NCBI GenBank assembly: GCA_045636385.1
Contig: JAZTXK010000044.1
Coordinates: forward strand, 1-64,000
Length of the DNA stretch: 64,000 nucleotides
DNA from: CAG-390 sp045636385
Lineage (GTDB): Bacteria > Bacillota > Clostridia > Oscillospirales > CAG-272
Direction: 5' to 3'
The position numbers and the translations under genes are program-made. Below are positions 40,194 to 48,735 of this stretch, piece by piece. Within the stretch, counting starts at the first letter, position 1, and each line of letters starts with the position of its first letter. The notes below the pieces were generated by a model. That model was given only the letters and a program-made list of their open reading frames with translations, was not told where the DNA came from and made no database searches.

Positions 40194-41237
40194 ATGAAAT
40201 TCGACAGAGAAAAATATTTATCTTATTGCTTTGACACAGTCAAGCGTCTTATGGACGTTCCCTCGCCGAGCGGATACTCGCGCGAGATCGCTTCGCTGCT
40301 CGCTGATATGGCGCAGGAGCAGGAGCTCGGCTTTGAGGCTACCAAGAAGAGCTGTTTTCTAATGACTTATGAGGGCAAGAGCCACGAAAGCTCGCTCGGA
40401 GTTGCCGCGCATTGCGATACTCTCGGCGCGATGGTTCGTTCGATCGACGGAAACGGTAATCTTAATTTCGCGCCCGTCGGCGGAGTTCTTTGTAACTCGC
40501 TTGACGGCGAATACTGCTTCGTTATCACCCGCGAGGGCAAGAGATACACGGGAACTATCATCTCCCGTTCCCCCTCGGTTCACGTTTATTCGGATGCGAG
40601 AAGCCGCGCGCGCGATGCGGACAATATGTATGTCCGCCTCGACGAGAACGTAAAGAGTGCGGCTGACACTCGCGCGCTCGGCATTGAAAACGGCGACTAC
40701 ATATGCTTCGATCCCAAGACCGTCGTTACCGAAAGCGGATACCTCAAATCCCGCTTCATCGACGACAAGGCAAGCGTTGCTTGCATTCTCACCGCCTTCA
40801 AGATCATGAAGGACGCGGGCATCGTTCCCGAAAAGGATATCAAATTCCTCATTTCGATGTATGAGGAGGTCGGTCACGGCGCGGCATTCGTTCCCGCGGG
40901 ACTCGAATCGATGCTTGCCGTCGATATGGGATGCATCGGCAAGGATCTCAAGTGCGATGAGCACACCCTTTCGATCTGCGCCAAGGATGCGGGCGGCCCC
41001 TATGACTATGAATTGACTTCGAAGCTGATCGATATGGCAAAGGCGGCGGAGCTTAACTACTGCGTCGATCTCTACCCCTATTACGGCTCCGACGTCGGAG
41101 CTATGTGGCGCGCGGGTCACGACGTTCCCGGTGCGCTGATCGGTCCCGGTGTTCACGCTTCCCACGGAATGGAGCGCACCCACGCCGACGCCCTCGTTGC
41201 AACGGTTGAACTCATTTTAATGTATTTGGGAGTATAA
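40194..41237 (+). CDS. M42-family metalloaminopeptidase
   Basis: A 347-residue M42 peptidase. Metal ligands are visible in AHCDTLG (His, with catalytic Asp), SRFIDDKAS (bridging Asp), EEVGHG (catalytic and ligand Glu), VDMGC (Asp) and HASHGMERTH (His). M42 enzymes form tetrahedral cytosolic assemblies that trim N-terminal residues, often acidic ones, from peptides. AAAGGAA precedes the ATG. It lies four bases upstream of the GH109-like gene and is probably cotranscribed with it. Confidence 0.92.
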   Translation: MKFDREKYLSYCFDTVKRLMDVPSPSGYSREIASLLADMAQEQELGFEATKKSCFLMTYEGKSHESSLGVAAHCDTLGAMVRSIDGNGNLNFAPVGGVLCNSLDGEYCFVITREGKRYTGTIISRSPSVHVYSDARSRARDADNMYVRLDENVKSAADTRALGIENGDYICFDPKTVVTESGYLKSRFIDDKASVACILTAFKIMKDAGIVPEKDIKFLISMYEEVGHGAAFVPAGLESMLAVDMGCIGKDLKCDEHTLSICAKDAGGPYDYELTSKLIDMAKAAELNYCVDLYPYYGSDVGAMWRAGHDVPGALIGPGVHASHGMERTHADALVATVELILMYLGV

Positions 41238-41241
41238 AGCT

Positions 41242-42459
41242 ATGGAGAAGATCAAGGTTGGTATAATCGGTCTCGGTTGCCGAGGCAATACGATGGGAAT
41301 GCTTGTTGCCGAGCACGAAAACTGCGCGGTCACCGCTATTTGCGACGAATATCAGGACAGATGCGACGCGATGAAGGAAAAGGTCGCGCCACTCGGACAC
41401 GATCCCAAAATCTTCTTGAACTATGAGGAGCTTATCGCCTCGCCCGACGTTGAGATGGTCTTCGTCTTCTCGGCTTGGGAAAACCACGTCCCTGCGGCGG
41501 TCGCGGCTATGAGAGCCAAGAAGCCCGTTGCATTCGAGGTCGGCGGTGCTTACACCATCGACGAGTGCATCCAGCTTTGCGAGGCGCATCGCGAGACCGG
41601 CACTCCCGCGATGATGCTTGAAAACTGCTGTTACGGCAGAGTGGAGCAGACTCTTTACTCTATGAACGCTGACGGATTCTTCGGTGAGCTCGTTCAGCTT
41701 TGCGGCGGATATTGTCACGATCTTCGCGAGGAGATTTCGATGGGACTTGTGAACCGTCATTACCGCCACCGCAACTACCGCAGCCGCAACTGTGAAAACT
41801 ACCCCACCCACGAGCTCGGCCCGCTCAACGTCCTGCTCGGCATCGGTCACGGCAACAAGTTCACAAGTCTTTCGTCTTTTTCGTCCAAAGCGGCGGGACT
41901 TGATACGTATATTAAAAATCGCCCCGACCGCGACCAGACCTACGCTGACGGCAAGTGGGCGCAGGGCGACATCATCACCACCATTCTTACCACCGAATTC
42001 GGACAGATTGTTCGTCTGACTCTTGATACAACTCTCCCTCGTCCCTATTCGCGCGGACTTGAGATCCACGGCACCAAGGGCTGGTTCTCGCAGGACAATA
42101 TGTCGGTTTACAGCGACGCCGATCACAAGGAAAGTGACCACTTCAAGTGGAAGAATTTCTGGGGTAACTATGAGGAATACGAAAAGAAATATATGCCCAA
42201 GCTCTGGCGCGACTACCTCGATGCAGGTATCAAGAAGGGACACGGCGGAATGGACTTCCTCGTTATCGACTCCTTCATTCAGGCGGTCAGAGAAGGCGCA
42301 CCTATGCCGATCGATATCTACGACTCCGCAATTATGATGGCAATTACTCCTCTCTCCGAGCAGTCGATCAAGCAGGGCGGAGCACCCGTCGAGTTCCCCG
42401 ACTTCACCAAGGGAATAGAGAAGAGAGCGGTTGCGGGAGGAAAGTACAAGCTGTTTTAA
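41242..42459 (+). CDS. Gfo/Idh/MocA protein, GH109-like
   Basis: A 405-residue protein with an N-terminal Rossmann fold (IGLGCRGNTMG at about residues 8-18) and FEVGGAYT in place of the usual EKP motif. The segment NYPTHELGPLNVLLGI near residue 193 matches the YPTHGLGP signature of GH109 alpha-N-acetylgalactosaminidases, which use tightly bound NAD for hydrolysis. I therefore call it GH109-like; a simple dehydrogenase remains possible. No signal peptide is visible. A heptamer array begins at its stop codon. Confidence 0.8.
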   Translation: MEKIKVGIIGLGCRGNTMGMLVAEHENCAVTAICDEYQDRCDAMKEKVAPLGHDPKIFLNYEELIASPDVEMVFVFSAWENHVPAAVAAMRAKKPVAFEVGGAYTIDECIQLCEAHRETGTPAMMLENCCYGRVEQTLYSMNADGFFGELVQLCGGYCHDLREEISMGLVNRHYRHRNYRSRNCENYPTHELGPLNVLLGIGHGNKFTSLSSFSSKAAGLDTYIKNRPDRDQTYADGKWAQGDIITTILTTEFGQIVRLTLDTTLPRPYSRGLEIHGTKGWFSQDNMSVYSDADHKESDHFKWKNFWGNYEEYEKKYMPKLWRDYLDAGIKKGHGGMDFLVIDSFIQAVREGAPMPIDIYDSAIMMAITPLSEQSIKQGGAPVEFPDFTKGIEKRAVAGGKYKLF

Positions 42460-42493
42460 GGGCAGAGGTAAGAGGGCAGAGGGCAGAGGGAAG
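42459..42493 (+). repeat. Heptamer array at the GH109-like stop codon
   Basis: Five units: AGGGCAG, AGGTAAG, AGGGCAG, AGGGCAG, AGGGAAG. The first unit starts on the last base of the stop codon. The order parallels the array at 40088 with T to G changes. Confidence 0.8.
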
Positions 42494-42589
42494 GTGGATT
42501 TCCTCGCTTTGCTCGAAAATCAGCTATTGTGATAATTTAATTCGGCATTAATGAGCCTTTGCTTAGCGGTATAATTTAATGCCTAAATA

Positions 42590-42640
42590 AAAAATCTCGG
42601 ATATTGAGAAGCGTTGCTTCAAAATATCCGAGAATTTTTA
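42590..42640. terminator. Terminator between convergent genes
   Basis: AAAAATCTCGGATATT pairs with AATATCCGAGAATTTTT around GAGAAGCGTTGCTTCA. It works for the gene at 41242 and possibly for the convergent one. The rest of the gap 42494-42727 is AT-rich with no gene. Confidence 0.8.
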
Positions 42641-42727
42641 TTTGAACATTTTAGATTTTCACCCAATTAAATATTGTTAGCACAGCACAAAATTATTGAT
42701 GTAAGATTTTTGCTTGCAAAAATCTAC

Positions 42728-42776
42728 CTTACCTCTGCCCTCTGCCCTCTGCCCTCTGCCCTCTACCCTCTGCCTT
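42728..42776 (-). repeat. Heptamer array after the 5'-nucleotidase gene
   Basis: Seven units on the plus strand: CTTACCT, four CTGCCCT, CTACCCT, CTGCCTT. On the minus strand this is AGGGCAG, the same unit and orientation relative to its gene as at 42459. It touches the stop codon of the gene at 42776-44269. Confidence 0.85.
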
Positions 42777-44269
42777 CATTCAAGTCCTCCGCTTTTGACG
42801 TATTCCGCCAGCAGATCTCTCGCAAAGAGGTCATCCGCAAGCGAATCAACTACCGTCAGGCGGTTCGGTGCGTAAGATGAGGTGTAGGAATCGACTACTA
42901 TATAATAGGTGGCGTTGTCGTCAATGCTGAAGCGCACGGACTGTCCGTAGTCGCCGTAATAAACGAAATAATTCGAGTTTGAGGTGTTGATGAACTTGGA
43001 TTTCAGATCCTTTCCCTTGACCGTACAGAGGTCGAGGCGGTTGTCGAAGGGGAAGAGCGATTGCAGATCGGAATATTTGACCTCGCCCGAGGAAAGGGTG
43101 TACGGCGCGCGGACGGAAATATATCCGCCGCCGAGGACGATGTCGTATTTCTCGCCCCAAGCCTTGAAGCCCTCCTCAAAGTAGAGCCGCGCGACGAGAG
43201 AACGGAGCCAGTCGCTGTTTCTGTAGACCTCGTTACGTCCTAGCACCTCATCAGCCTTCGCAACCTCGTCGGCGTATTTTTTCATAAGTGAATCGACGAG
43301 GGCGTCGGAGGGATATTCCGAATAAACGCGCGCCGATATGATCTCCGCGGTAGTGACGGTGCTGTCACCGGTCACAAAATTGATCACAGCCTCCGCGTGC
43401 GTGATTCCGTCATTGTCGCCGCCGCCCTGAAGATGGTAAACTCCGTTTGCATCGGGCTTGACGTAGCTTTTGTGCGTGTGACCTTCAAATACGAGGTCGA
43501 TCTCCTCATCCGTAAGGCTGACGTCTGCCGAGCCGTCGTGGATCGAGAGGATGACGAAGTCCGCGCCCTCTGCGCGAAGACGCTCGGATTCCTCGCGGAT
43601 GAGGGATGTGAGCTCCGAGCCCGTTTTGAAATAAATATTTTCTACCTTATCGCCCGAAATTGATGAATAACAGTTTCCGATCGCGCCTATAATAGCAATG
43701 GTAGCGCCGCCGCATTCAACGGTGACCGAGGGCGTGCAGTAGGGAACGCGGGTGTCGGTCGCGCGATCGTATACGTTGATGGCGAGGAAGGGAAAGTCGG
43801 CGAGTGCGAGATTTTCCTCAATAGCACTCTCACCCCAATCGAATTCGTGGTTGCCGATAGTCATCGAGACGAACCCGAGCGAGTTCATCCAATCGGTGAT
43901 GATCCTGCCGCGTGTGAGATTTGATTCCGACGTGCCCTGCCACATATCGCCCGACGAGAGAAAAATCGCGTGATCGTCGCTCGAGCGAACGGTCTTGAGG
44001 TAGGATGTCAGCTCGTCGATGCCGGGCTGAGAATCGTTGTCGAGCAGCTTGCCGTGAAGGTCGTTGAGAGCATAAAGGTCGAGCGTGACCGTGACGGAGA
44101 ATGCGCAAAGATCGCAAAAGCCGTTGGCATCAGCATCGGCGTGCGAGCAGTCGGGGGGCGGTGCTTCGGTGTTTTCAGCCGTAGACGTAACGTCGGGCAG
44201 AGCCTCGGTACAGCCGATGGAGAAGAGTATAAGTAGAGCCAGAGAGATGGCAAAAATTCGTTTTTTCAA
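42776..44269 (-). CDS. 5'-nucleotidase/UshA-like lipoprotein
   Basis: A 497-residue exported protein. I start it at TTG (44269), which has GGAGGA nine bases upstream; the signal peptide then ends in lipobox SIGC (Cys20). The metallophosphatase domain shows NDLHG, SSGDMWQG, GNHEFD and GHTHKS, and the C-terminal 5_nucleotid_C domain follows (GGGYISVR, SLFPFDN). A short DxDxNGxCDxC segment precedes the catalytic domain. It would dephosphorylate nucleotides outside the membrane to salvage nucleosides and phosphate. Confidence 0.9.
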   Translation of the reverse strand: MKKRIFAISLALLILFSIGCTEALPDVTSTAENTEAPPPDCSHADADANGFCDLCAFSVTVTLDLYALNDLHGKLLDNDSQPGIDELTSYLKTVRSSDDHAIFLSSGDMWQGTSESNLTRGRIITDWMNSLGFVSMTIGNHEFDWGESAIEENLALADFPFLAINVYDRATDTRVPYCTPSVTVECGGATIAIIGAIGNCYSSISGDKVENIYFKTGSELTSLIREESERLRAEGADFVILSIHDGSADVSLTDEEIDLVFEGHTHKSYVKPDANGVYHLQGGGDNDGITHAEAVINFVTGDSTVTTAEIISARVYSEYPSDALVDSLMKKYADEVAKADEVLGRNEVYRNSDWLRSLVARLYFEEGFKAWGEKYDIVLGGGYISVRAPYTLSSGEVKYSDLQSLFPFDNRLDLCTVKGKDLKSKFINTSNSNYFVYYGDYGQSVRFSIDDNATYYIVVDSYTSSYAPNRLTVVDSLADDLFARDLLAEYVKSGGLE

Positions 44270-44386
44270 GAGTGATCCTCCGAGCGTGAGATAAGTAATT
44301 ATACCATAACGGGGTAAAAAAGTCAACAAAAACGAAAAACGTCGAAAGATTTATAGAGAAAAACGAAATAAAATTTCAAAAAGGTA

Positions 44387-44415
44387 TTGACATAAGAGAT
44401 TTTGTATGTTATAAT
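44387..44415 (+). promoter_or_regulatory. Promoter of the tRNA-Leu/tRNA-fMet unit
   Basis: TTGACA (44387-44392), 17 bases ending in TGT, and TATAAT (44410-44415), 29 bases before the tRNA-Leu 5' end. Confidence 0.8.
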
Positions 44416-44443
44416 ATATAAGCACTATGAGTGCACTGTTTTA

Positions 44444-44532
44444 GCCGGTGTGGCGGAACAGGCAGACGCCGCGGACTTAAAATCCGCTGATACGAGAGTA
44501 TCGTACCGGTTCAAATCCGGTCACCGGCACCA
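44444..44532 (+). tRNA. tRNA-Leu (anticodon TAA)
   Basis: Acceptor GCCGGTG pairs with CACCGGC, the anticodon stem is GCGGA/TCCGC with loop CTTAAAA, and the long class II variable arm is GATAC/GTATC. The T arm GGTTCAAATCC is intact. Discriminator A and an encoded CCA end the gene. Confidence 0.97.
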
Positions 44533-44567
44533 TGCAGTGCCGAAGGAAGAACCGGCAAATTCAATAT

Positions 44568-44644
<77 letters not shown>

Positions 44645-44683
44645 AAAATAAAAGGAATGACTTTGGTCATTCCTTTTATTTTT
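44645..44683 (+). terminator. Terminator of the tRNA unit
   Basis: AAAATAAAAGGAATGAC and GTCATTCCTTTTATTTT pair perfectly around TTTG, directly after the tRNA-fMet CCA. Confidence 0.9.
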
Positions 44684-44794
44684 CGTCTTCCGAAACGACG
44701 CCGAACCTCCTTGTCATTCGCAAAGCGAATGACAATAATTTGCGCGCGGCCGCCAAATTGAATTATCAGCTCAAATAAAGCGCGCAAATGCGTG

Positions 44795-44820
44795 GTTACA
44801 AGTCCCCTCCCCGCAACCAA
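44795..44820 (+). pseudogene. Truncated 3' end of a tRNA-fMet gene
   Basis: GGTTACAAGTCCCC followed by TCCCCGCAACCA repeats the T-arm and acceptor 3' half of the intact tRNA-fMet 150 bp upstream with few changes, and the following AAAAAGAAAACGGAA also resembles the original flank. The 5' half is absent, so it cannot make a tRNA. It may be an attachment-site remnant or a local duplication. Confidence 0.75.
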
Positions 44821-44865
44821 AAAGAAAACGGAACGCATAGCGTTCCGTTTTCTTTTTGGTTGCGA
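44813..44865. terminator. Perfect 25-bp palindrome on the tRNA remnant
   Basis: 44813-44837 and 44841-44865 are exact inverted complements around ATA. The left arm starts inside the tRNA remnant (CGCAACC) and the right arm ends GGTTGCG. The centre has A- and T-rich flanks, so it would act as a terminator on both strands. Confidence 0.8.
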
Positions 44866-45170
44866 TCCAAGCCGCAGACTTGTCATATCATCCGCCTTAC
44901 GGCGGATTCCATACACGCCTTTGGCGTGATTTGGATGCGAAAGTTGCAAGTTGTGCTTTTCCTCCCCGGCTCGAAAGCGGTCGGTGAGGGCATTTAACGG
45001 CAGTGTTTATTCATCCTCGGTGACTGTTGCAGAGGCGTTGAGCGTTAGGGGGGCACTTTCTTGGATAAAGAGAAAAACAGAAGTTGATTTTCGCACTAAT
45101 ATTGCTTTACAAGTGCCGCATAATAGAGCTTCTGCCAGTGGCTTTTGTTTTCGCAATTTTATATTTTCGG
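44866..45170. other. Non-coding gap before GH78 gene
   Basis: It contains short hairpins ATCCGCC/GGCGGAT and CACGCC/GGCGTG near 44900-44935. It also holds most of a minus-strand frame of about 62 codons without an ATG (45007 to about 45195) that runs into the GH78 promoter. No gene is supported with confidence. Confidence 0.4.
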
Positions 45171-45199
45171 TTGAAAAGCATCGGTATTTATGCTATAAT
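45171..45199 (+). promoter_or_regulatory. Promoter of GH78 gene
   Basis: TTGAAA (45171-45176), 17 bases ending in TGC, and TATAAT (45194-45199). Confidence 0.75.
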
Positions 45200-45232
45200 T
45201 AATATAACGACATATAAAACGGGAGATGCTGT

Positions 45233-47443
45233 ATGGACAGATCTTATTTTTTCAAAAACGCGGCTTGGGTGGGGTTGGCTGACAGGACGCCGAAGACTTT
45301 TTCGGTTCTTCGCGGGCGCTTTGACGTTGATTCTTTCACAAAAGTCACCCTCAACGTTCTTGGACTTGGCTTTTTTAAGTGTTACATTAACGGTAAATGT
45401 ATTAATCCCGATACCTTTTTGCCGCTTTCTTCTGATTTTGAGGCTTCCGCAGATCCTAAGGGCGAGGTGCTTGCGGGGCACAGGGTGTATGTTCCGAGCT
45501 TTGATATAACCCCCTTCACCGCCCCCGGTGAGAACGTCATCGCGATCCACTTCGGCGGCGGTTGGTATACGCACCGCTCGCGTGTTTTCGGGCTTCCGAA
45601 GGCGATCTATTGCATCGTTGCCGAGGGCGTCGATGGCGCGGAGAAGTGCTTCGTTTCGGACTCTTCCTGCCGTATTTCGGAAAGCTACGTTTCGGACTAT
45701 GATTTCGTAAGATATGAAAATCACGATTATTCCGCTTCGACCGAGCTGTTCGGCGCAGAGGTTGACGATAGCTCTTGGGCAAACGCGACGCTGACCGAGG
45801 ATCTTGATACTGATTATTTATCGACCGATTGCCCCGCCGACAAGCTTATCTGCGAGCTGCCCGTGAAGGTTGTCGGAAAGAGCGAGCGGGTCGTCATCTA
45901 CGATTGCGGCGAAAACACGACGGGCTATCCGTTGTTCGATCTGCACGCGAAGCCCGGCGAGACGGTTACGGTGCGCTTTGCGGAGGATCTGCTCGCGGAG
46001 GGAGGTCTTGACCCGAGACATATCCACAACCAGAGCTTTAAGGTGGTGTCGGACGGCTCGGATCGCGCCGTTCAGCCCGATTTCACTTGGTTCTGCTTCC
46101 GCTATTTTGAGGTTGAGGGCGACGCCGTGCCGAGGTGCGTGAAGGTGATCTATGCGGATGTGCCTCCGTCGTCGACCTTTGAGTGCGACAATGAAACGCT
46201 GAATTGGACATATAATACCTTTATCCACACGATGCTTTGCAATATGCACACGGGTCACCCCTCAGATTGTCCGCATCTTGAACGCCGCGGATACACCGGC
46301 GACGGTCAGCTGACCTGTCACGCCGCGCTTTCCGTGCTCGATGCGAGAAGCTTTTACGAAAAATGGCTTTGCGATATCGGTGACTGTCAGGATACGCTGA
46401 GCGGTCATATTCAGTACACCGCGCCATATATCAGAAGCGGCGGAGGTCCGGGCGGTTGGGGCTGCGCTATCGTCGAGGTGCCGTATCAGCTATACAAGCA
46501 TTACGGCGACGCGGACGTGCTTCGCAAATATTACGGCAATATGCGTCGCTATATCGACTATCTGGAGGATCATTCCGAGTTCGGACTTGTCACGAGCGAC
46601 AAGGCGGGCGAATGGTGCCTTGGTGATTGGTGCGGTCCGAATATACTTTATCCCGACCGTGATATCACCTCCCATAATCAGCAGGTCATTATTCCCGCGC
46701 CGTTCGTTAACACCTACTTTATGGTGAAATCGCTTGAAACGATGCGCGAGATCGCTATGATAATCGGCAAGGAGGGCGACATCGCGGAATACGATGAGAA
46801 GATCGCAACCCGAAAGAGGGCTATTCAAGCCGCGTATTTCAATACCTTTGACGGTAATTTCGTTATGAACGTTCAGGGCGCAAATTCCTTTGCCGTGGAT
46901 CTCGGTCTCGGAAATGCGACTACTTATGCCAATATGGTATCCTACTATAAAAAGCTTGGGTATTTTGACACGGGAATCTTTGCGACCGACGTGCTTATCC
47001 GCACGATGTTTGAGCGTGGCGACGCCGAGCTTGCGGTGGATATCCTCACAAACAATGGCTCTCAGGGCTACGAGCATTGGCGGCAGAACGGAGCAACTAC
47101 CTTCCATGAATATTGGGACAGCAACCGAAGCCGCTCGCATTGCCATCCTATGTTCGGTGCGCCCGTGGCGTACTTCTTTGAATATCTTCTCGGTATAAAG
47201 CAGACGAAGGAGTCGGCGGGATATAAGGAAATGATCATCAGCCCCGTTGCGATCTCGAAATTCGGCAGAATGTCGGGAAGTATGCAAACTCCGAACGGCA
47301 AGGTCGCGGTCGCTTACGAAAGGGAAGAGGGCGGCGTGAGATTCATCATCACGATCCCGCGCGGTTCGTCGGCTATACTGCGCGTGTTTGGTAACGACTA
47401 TGCGCTTGCCGAGGGCGAGCAAGAGATTTTGATCGCCGAGTGA
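45233..47443 (+). CDS. GH78-type alpha-L-rhamnosidase
   Basis: A 736-residue protein with the alpha-L-rhamnosidase layout: an N-terminal beta domain (about 1-160; GLGFFKCYINGK resembles the rhamnosidase N-domain), a concanavalin-like domain with FTWFCFRYFEVEG (about 285), an (alpha/alpha)6 barrel starting at DCPHLERRGYTGDGQ (about 340), which is the GH78 catalytic signature, and a C-terminal beta domain (about 650-736). No signal peptide, so it acts on imported oligosaccharides or glycosides. It releases terminal L-rhamnose. Single-gene unit with its own promoter. Confidence 0.88.
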   Translation: MDRSYFFKNAAWVGLADRTPKTFSVLRGRFDVDSFTKVTLNVLGLGFFKCYINGKCINPDTFLPLSSDFEASADPKGEVLAGHRVYVPSFDITPFTAPGENVIAIHFGGGWYTHRSRVFGLPKAIYCIVAEGVDGAEKCFVSDSSCRISESYVSDYDFVRYENHDYSASTELFGAEVDDSSWANATLTEDLDTDYLSTDCPADKLICELPVKVVGKSERVVIYDCGENTTGYPLFDLHAKPGETVTVRFAEDLLAEGGLDPRHIHNQSFKVVSDGSDRAVQPDFTWFCFRYFEVEGDAVPRCVKVIYADVPPSSTFECDNETLNWTYNTFIHTMLCNMHTGHPSDCPHLERRGYTGDGQLTCHAALSVLDARSFYEKWLCDIGDCQDTLSGHIQYTAPYIRSGGGPGGWGCAIVEVPYQLYKHYGDADVLRKYYGNMRRYIDYLEDHSEFGLVTSDKAGEWCLGDWCGPNILYPDRDITSHNQQVIIPAPFVNTYFMVKSLETMREIAMIIGKEGDIAEYDEKIATRKRAIQAAYFNTFDGNFVMNVQGANSFAVDLGLGNATTYANMVSYYKKLGYFDTGIFATDVLIRTMFERGDAELAVDILTNNGSQGYEHWRQNGATTFHEYWDSNRSRSHCHPMFGAPVAYFFEYLLGIKQTKESAGYKEMIISPVAISKFGRMSGSMQTPNGKVAVAYEREEGGVRFIITIPRGSSAILRVFGNDYALAEGEQEILIAE

Positions 47444-47451
47444 TAAATATC

Positions 47452-47480
47452 TTGACAATCGGCACTATCTGTTATATAAT
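47452..47480 (+). promoter_or_regulatory. Promoter of gldA
   Basis: TTGACA (47452-47457), 17 bases and TATAAT (47475-47480). Confidence 0.8.
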
Positions 47481-47519
47481 TAACGTAGTAAATCTAAAAA
47501 TCAATAAGGAGAAATCAAA

Positions 47520-48620
47520 ATGGCAAAAATTCTTATTTGCCCTAACAAATACGTTCAGGGCGCAGGCGAAATGGGCAAGATCGCCGATTACGCGCGAGTC
47601 TACGGCAAAAAGGCTCTCGTAGTTATCACTTCTTCCGGTTACAAGAGAATCGGAGCAACTCTCGAAGCAAGCTTCGGCGCGGGCGAGGTTGGCGTGGTTT
47701 ACGACTACTTCAACGGCGAGTGCTCCTGGAACGAGATCAACAGACTTATCGAGGTTATGAAGACCAACGAATGCGATATGGTTATCGGTATCGGCGGCGG
47801 TAAGATCCTCGACACCTCCAAGGCTGTTGCGCACGCGTGCAAGACCCCCGTTATTATCTGCCCCACCATCGCATCTACCGATGCACCTTGCTCGGCTCTT
47901 TCTGTCGTTTACACCGACGAGGGCGTTTTTGAGGAGTATCATTGGCTTCCCGCTAACCCCAATATGGTTCTTATGGACACCTCCATTATCGCCGCTTCTC
48001 CCGCTCGTCTTACCGTTGCGGGTATCGGCGACGCTCTCGCTACCTACTATGAGGCAAGAGCGACAAAGGCGAAGGATGCAGGCACCTGCGCGGGCGGCAA
48101 GGTTACTTGCGCGGCTATGGCTCTTGCGGAGCTCTGCCTTAACACTCTGCTTGAAGAGGGCGTAAAGGCTAAGCTCGCTCTTGAATCCGGCGCTTGCACC
48201 GAGGCGGTTGAGAAGGTTATCGAGGCGAACACCCTCCTTTCGGGTATTGGCTTTGAGTCGGGTGGACTTGCAGCGGCTCACGCTATCCACAACGGTCTTA
48301 CCGTTCTCCCCGAGTGCCATCATATGTACCACGGCGAGAAGGTTGCTTTCGGCGTTCTCACCCAGCTTATGCTTGAAAACGTTCCCACCGAGGAGCTTGA
48401 TGAGATCGTAAACTTCTGCATCGAGGTAGGACTTCCCGTGACCCTCGGCGAGCTCGGCGTTACCGAGGTTACCGACGAGAAGCTTCTCGCGGTTGCAAAG
48501 GCTGCAACCGCCCCGGGTGAAACCATCCACAATATGCCCTTCGAGGTTACCGCGGAGAAGGTCGTTGCCGCAATGAAGGCAGCCGATGCTTACGGAAGAT
48601 ATCTTCTTTACGTTGTATAA
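47520..48620 (+). CDS. gldA: Glycerol dehydrogenase, iron-containing ADH family
   Basis: A 366-residue enzyme colinear with GldA. GIGGGK at residues 90-95 binds NAD, and metal ligands fall at Asp171 (GIGDALATYYE), His254 (AAAHAIHNG) and His271 (HHMYHGEK), the positions known in GldA. It oxidises glycerol to dihydroxyacetone or runs in reverse to balance redox. Codon use is strongly biased, like the wall-protein genes, suggesting high expression. It has its own promoter and terminator. Confidence 0.95.
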   Translation: MAKILICPNKYVQGAGEMGKIADYARVYGKKALVVITSSGYKRIGATLEASFGAGEVGVVYDYFNGECSWNEINRLIEVMKTNECDMVIGIGGGKILDTSKAVAHACKTPVIICPTIASTDAPCSALSVVYTDEGVFEEYHWLPANPNMVLMDTSIIAASPARLTVAGIGDALATYYEARATKAKDAGTCAGGKVTCAAMALAELCLNTLLEEGVKAKLALESGACTEAVEKVIEANTLLSGIGFESGGLAAAHAIHNGLTVLPECHHMYHGEKVAFGVLTQLMLENVPTEELDEIVNFCIEVGLPVTLGELGVTEVTDEKLLAVAKAATAPGETIHNMPFEVTAEKVVAAMKAADAYGRYLLYVV

Positions 48621-48634
48621 TTTATATTGATAAA

Positions 48635-48668
48635 ACAAGGAGCGACTGCGTGTCACTCCTTGTTTTTG
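48635..48668 (+). terminator. gldA terminator
   Basis: ACAAGGAGCGA and TCACTCCTTGTTTTT pair with one mismatch and end in a T run. Confidence 0.75.
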
Positions 48669-48680
48669 CTTCTAAAAGCA

Positions 48681-48709
48681 TTGACTATGGAGCAAAATTG
48701 TGGTATAAT
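48681..48709 (+). promoter_or_regulatory. Promoter of PHP-AKR-reductase unit
   Basis: TTGACT (48681-48686), 17 bases ending in TGG, and TATAAT (48704-48709). Confidence 0.75.
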
Positions 48710-48735
48710 CATACCGTAAAGTGAGGTAAACCGAT

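Noticed and set aside
44795..44820. Third functional tRNA gene
   Set aside because: Only the T arm and acceptor 3' strand are present; no anticodon or D arm can be found upstream.
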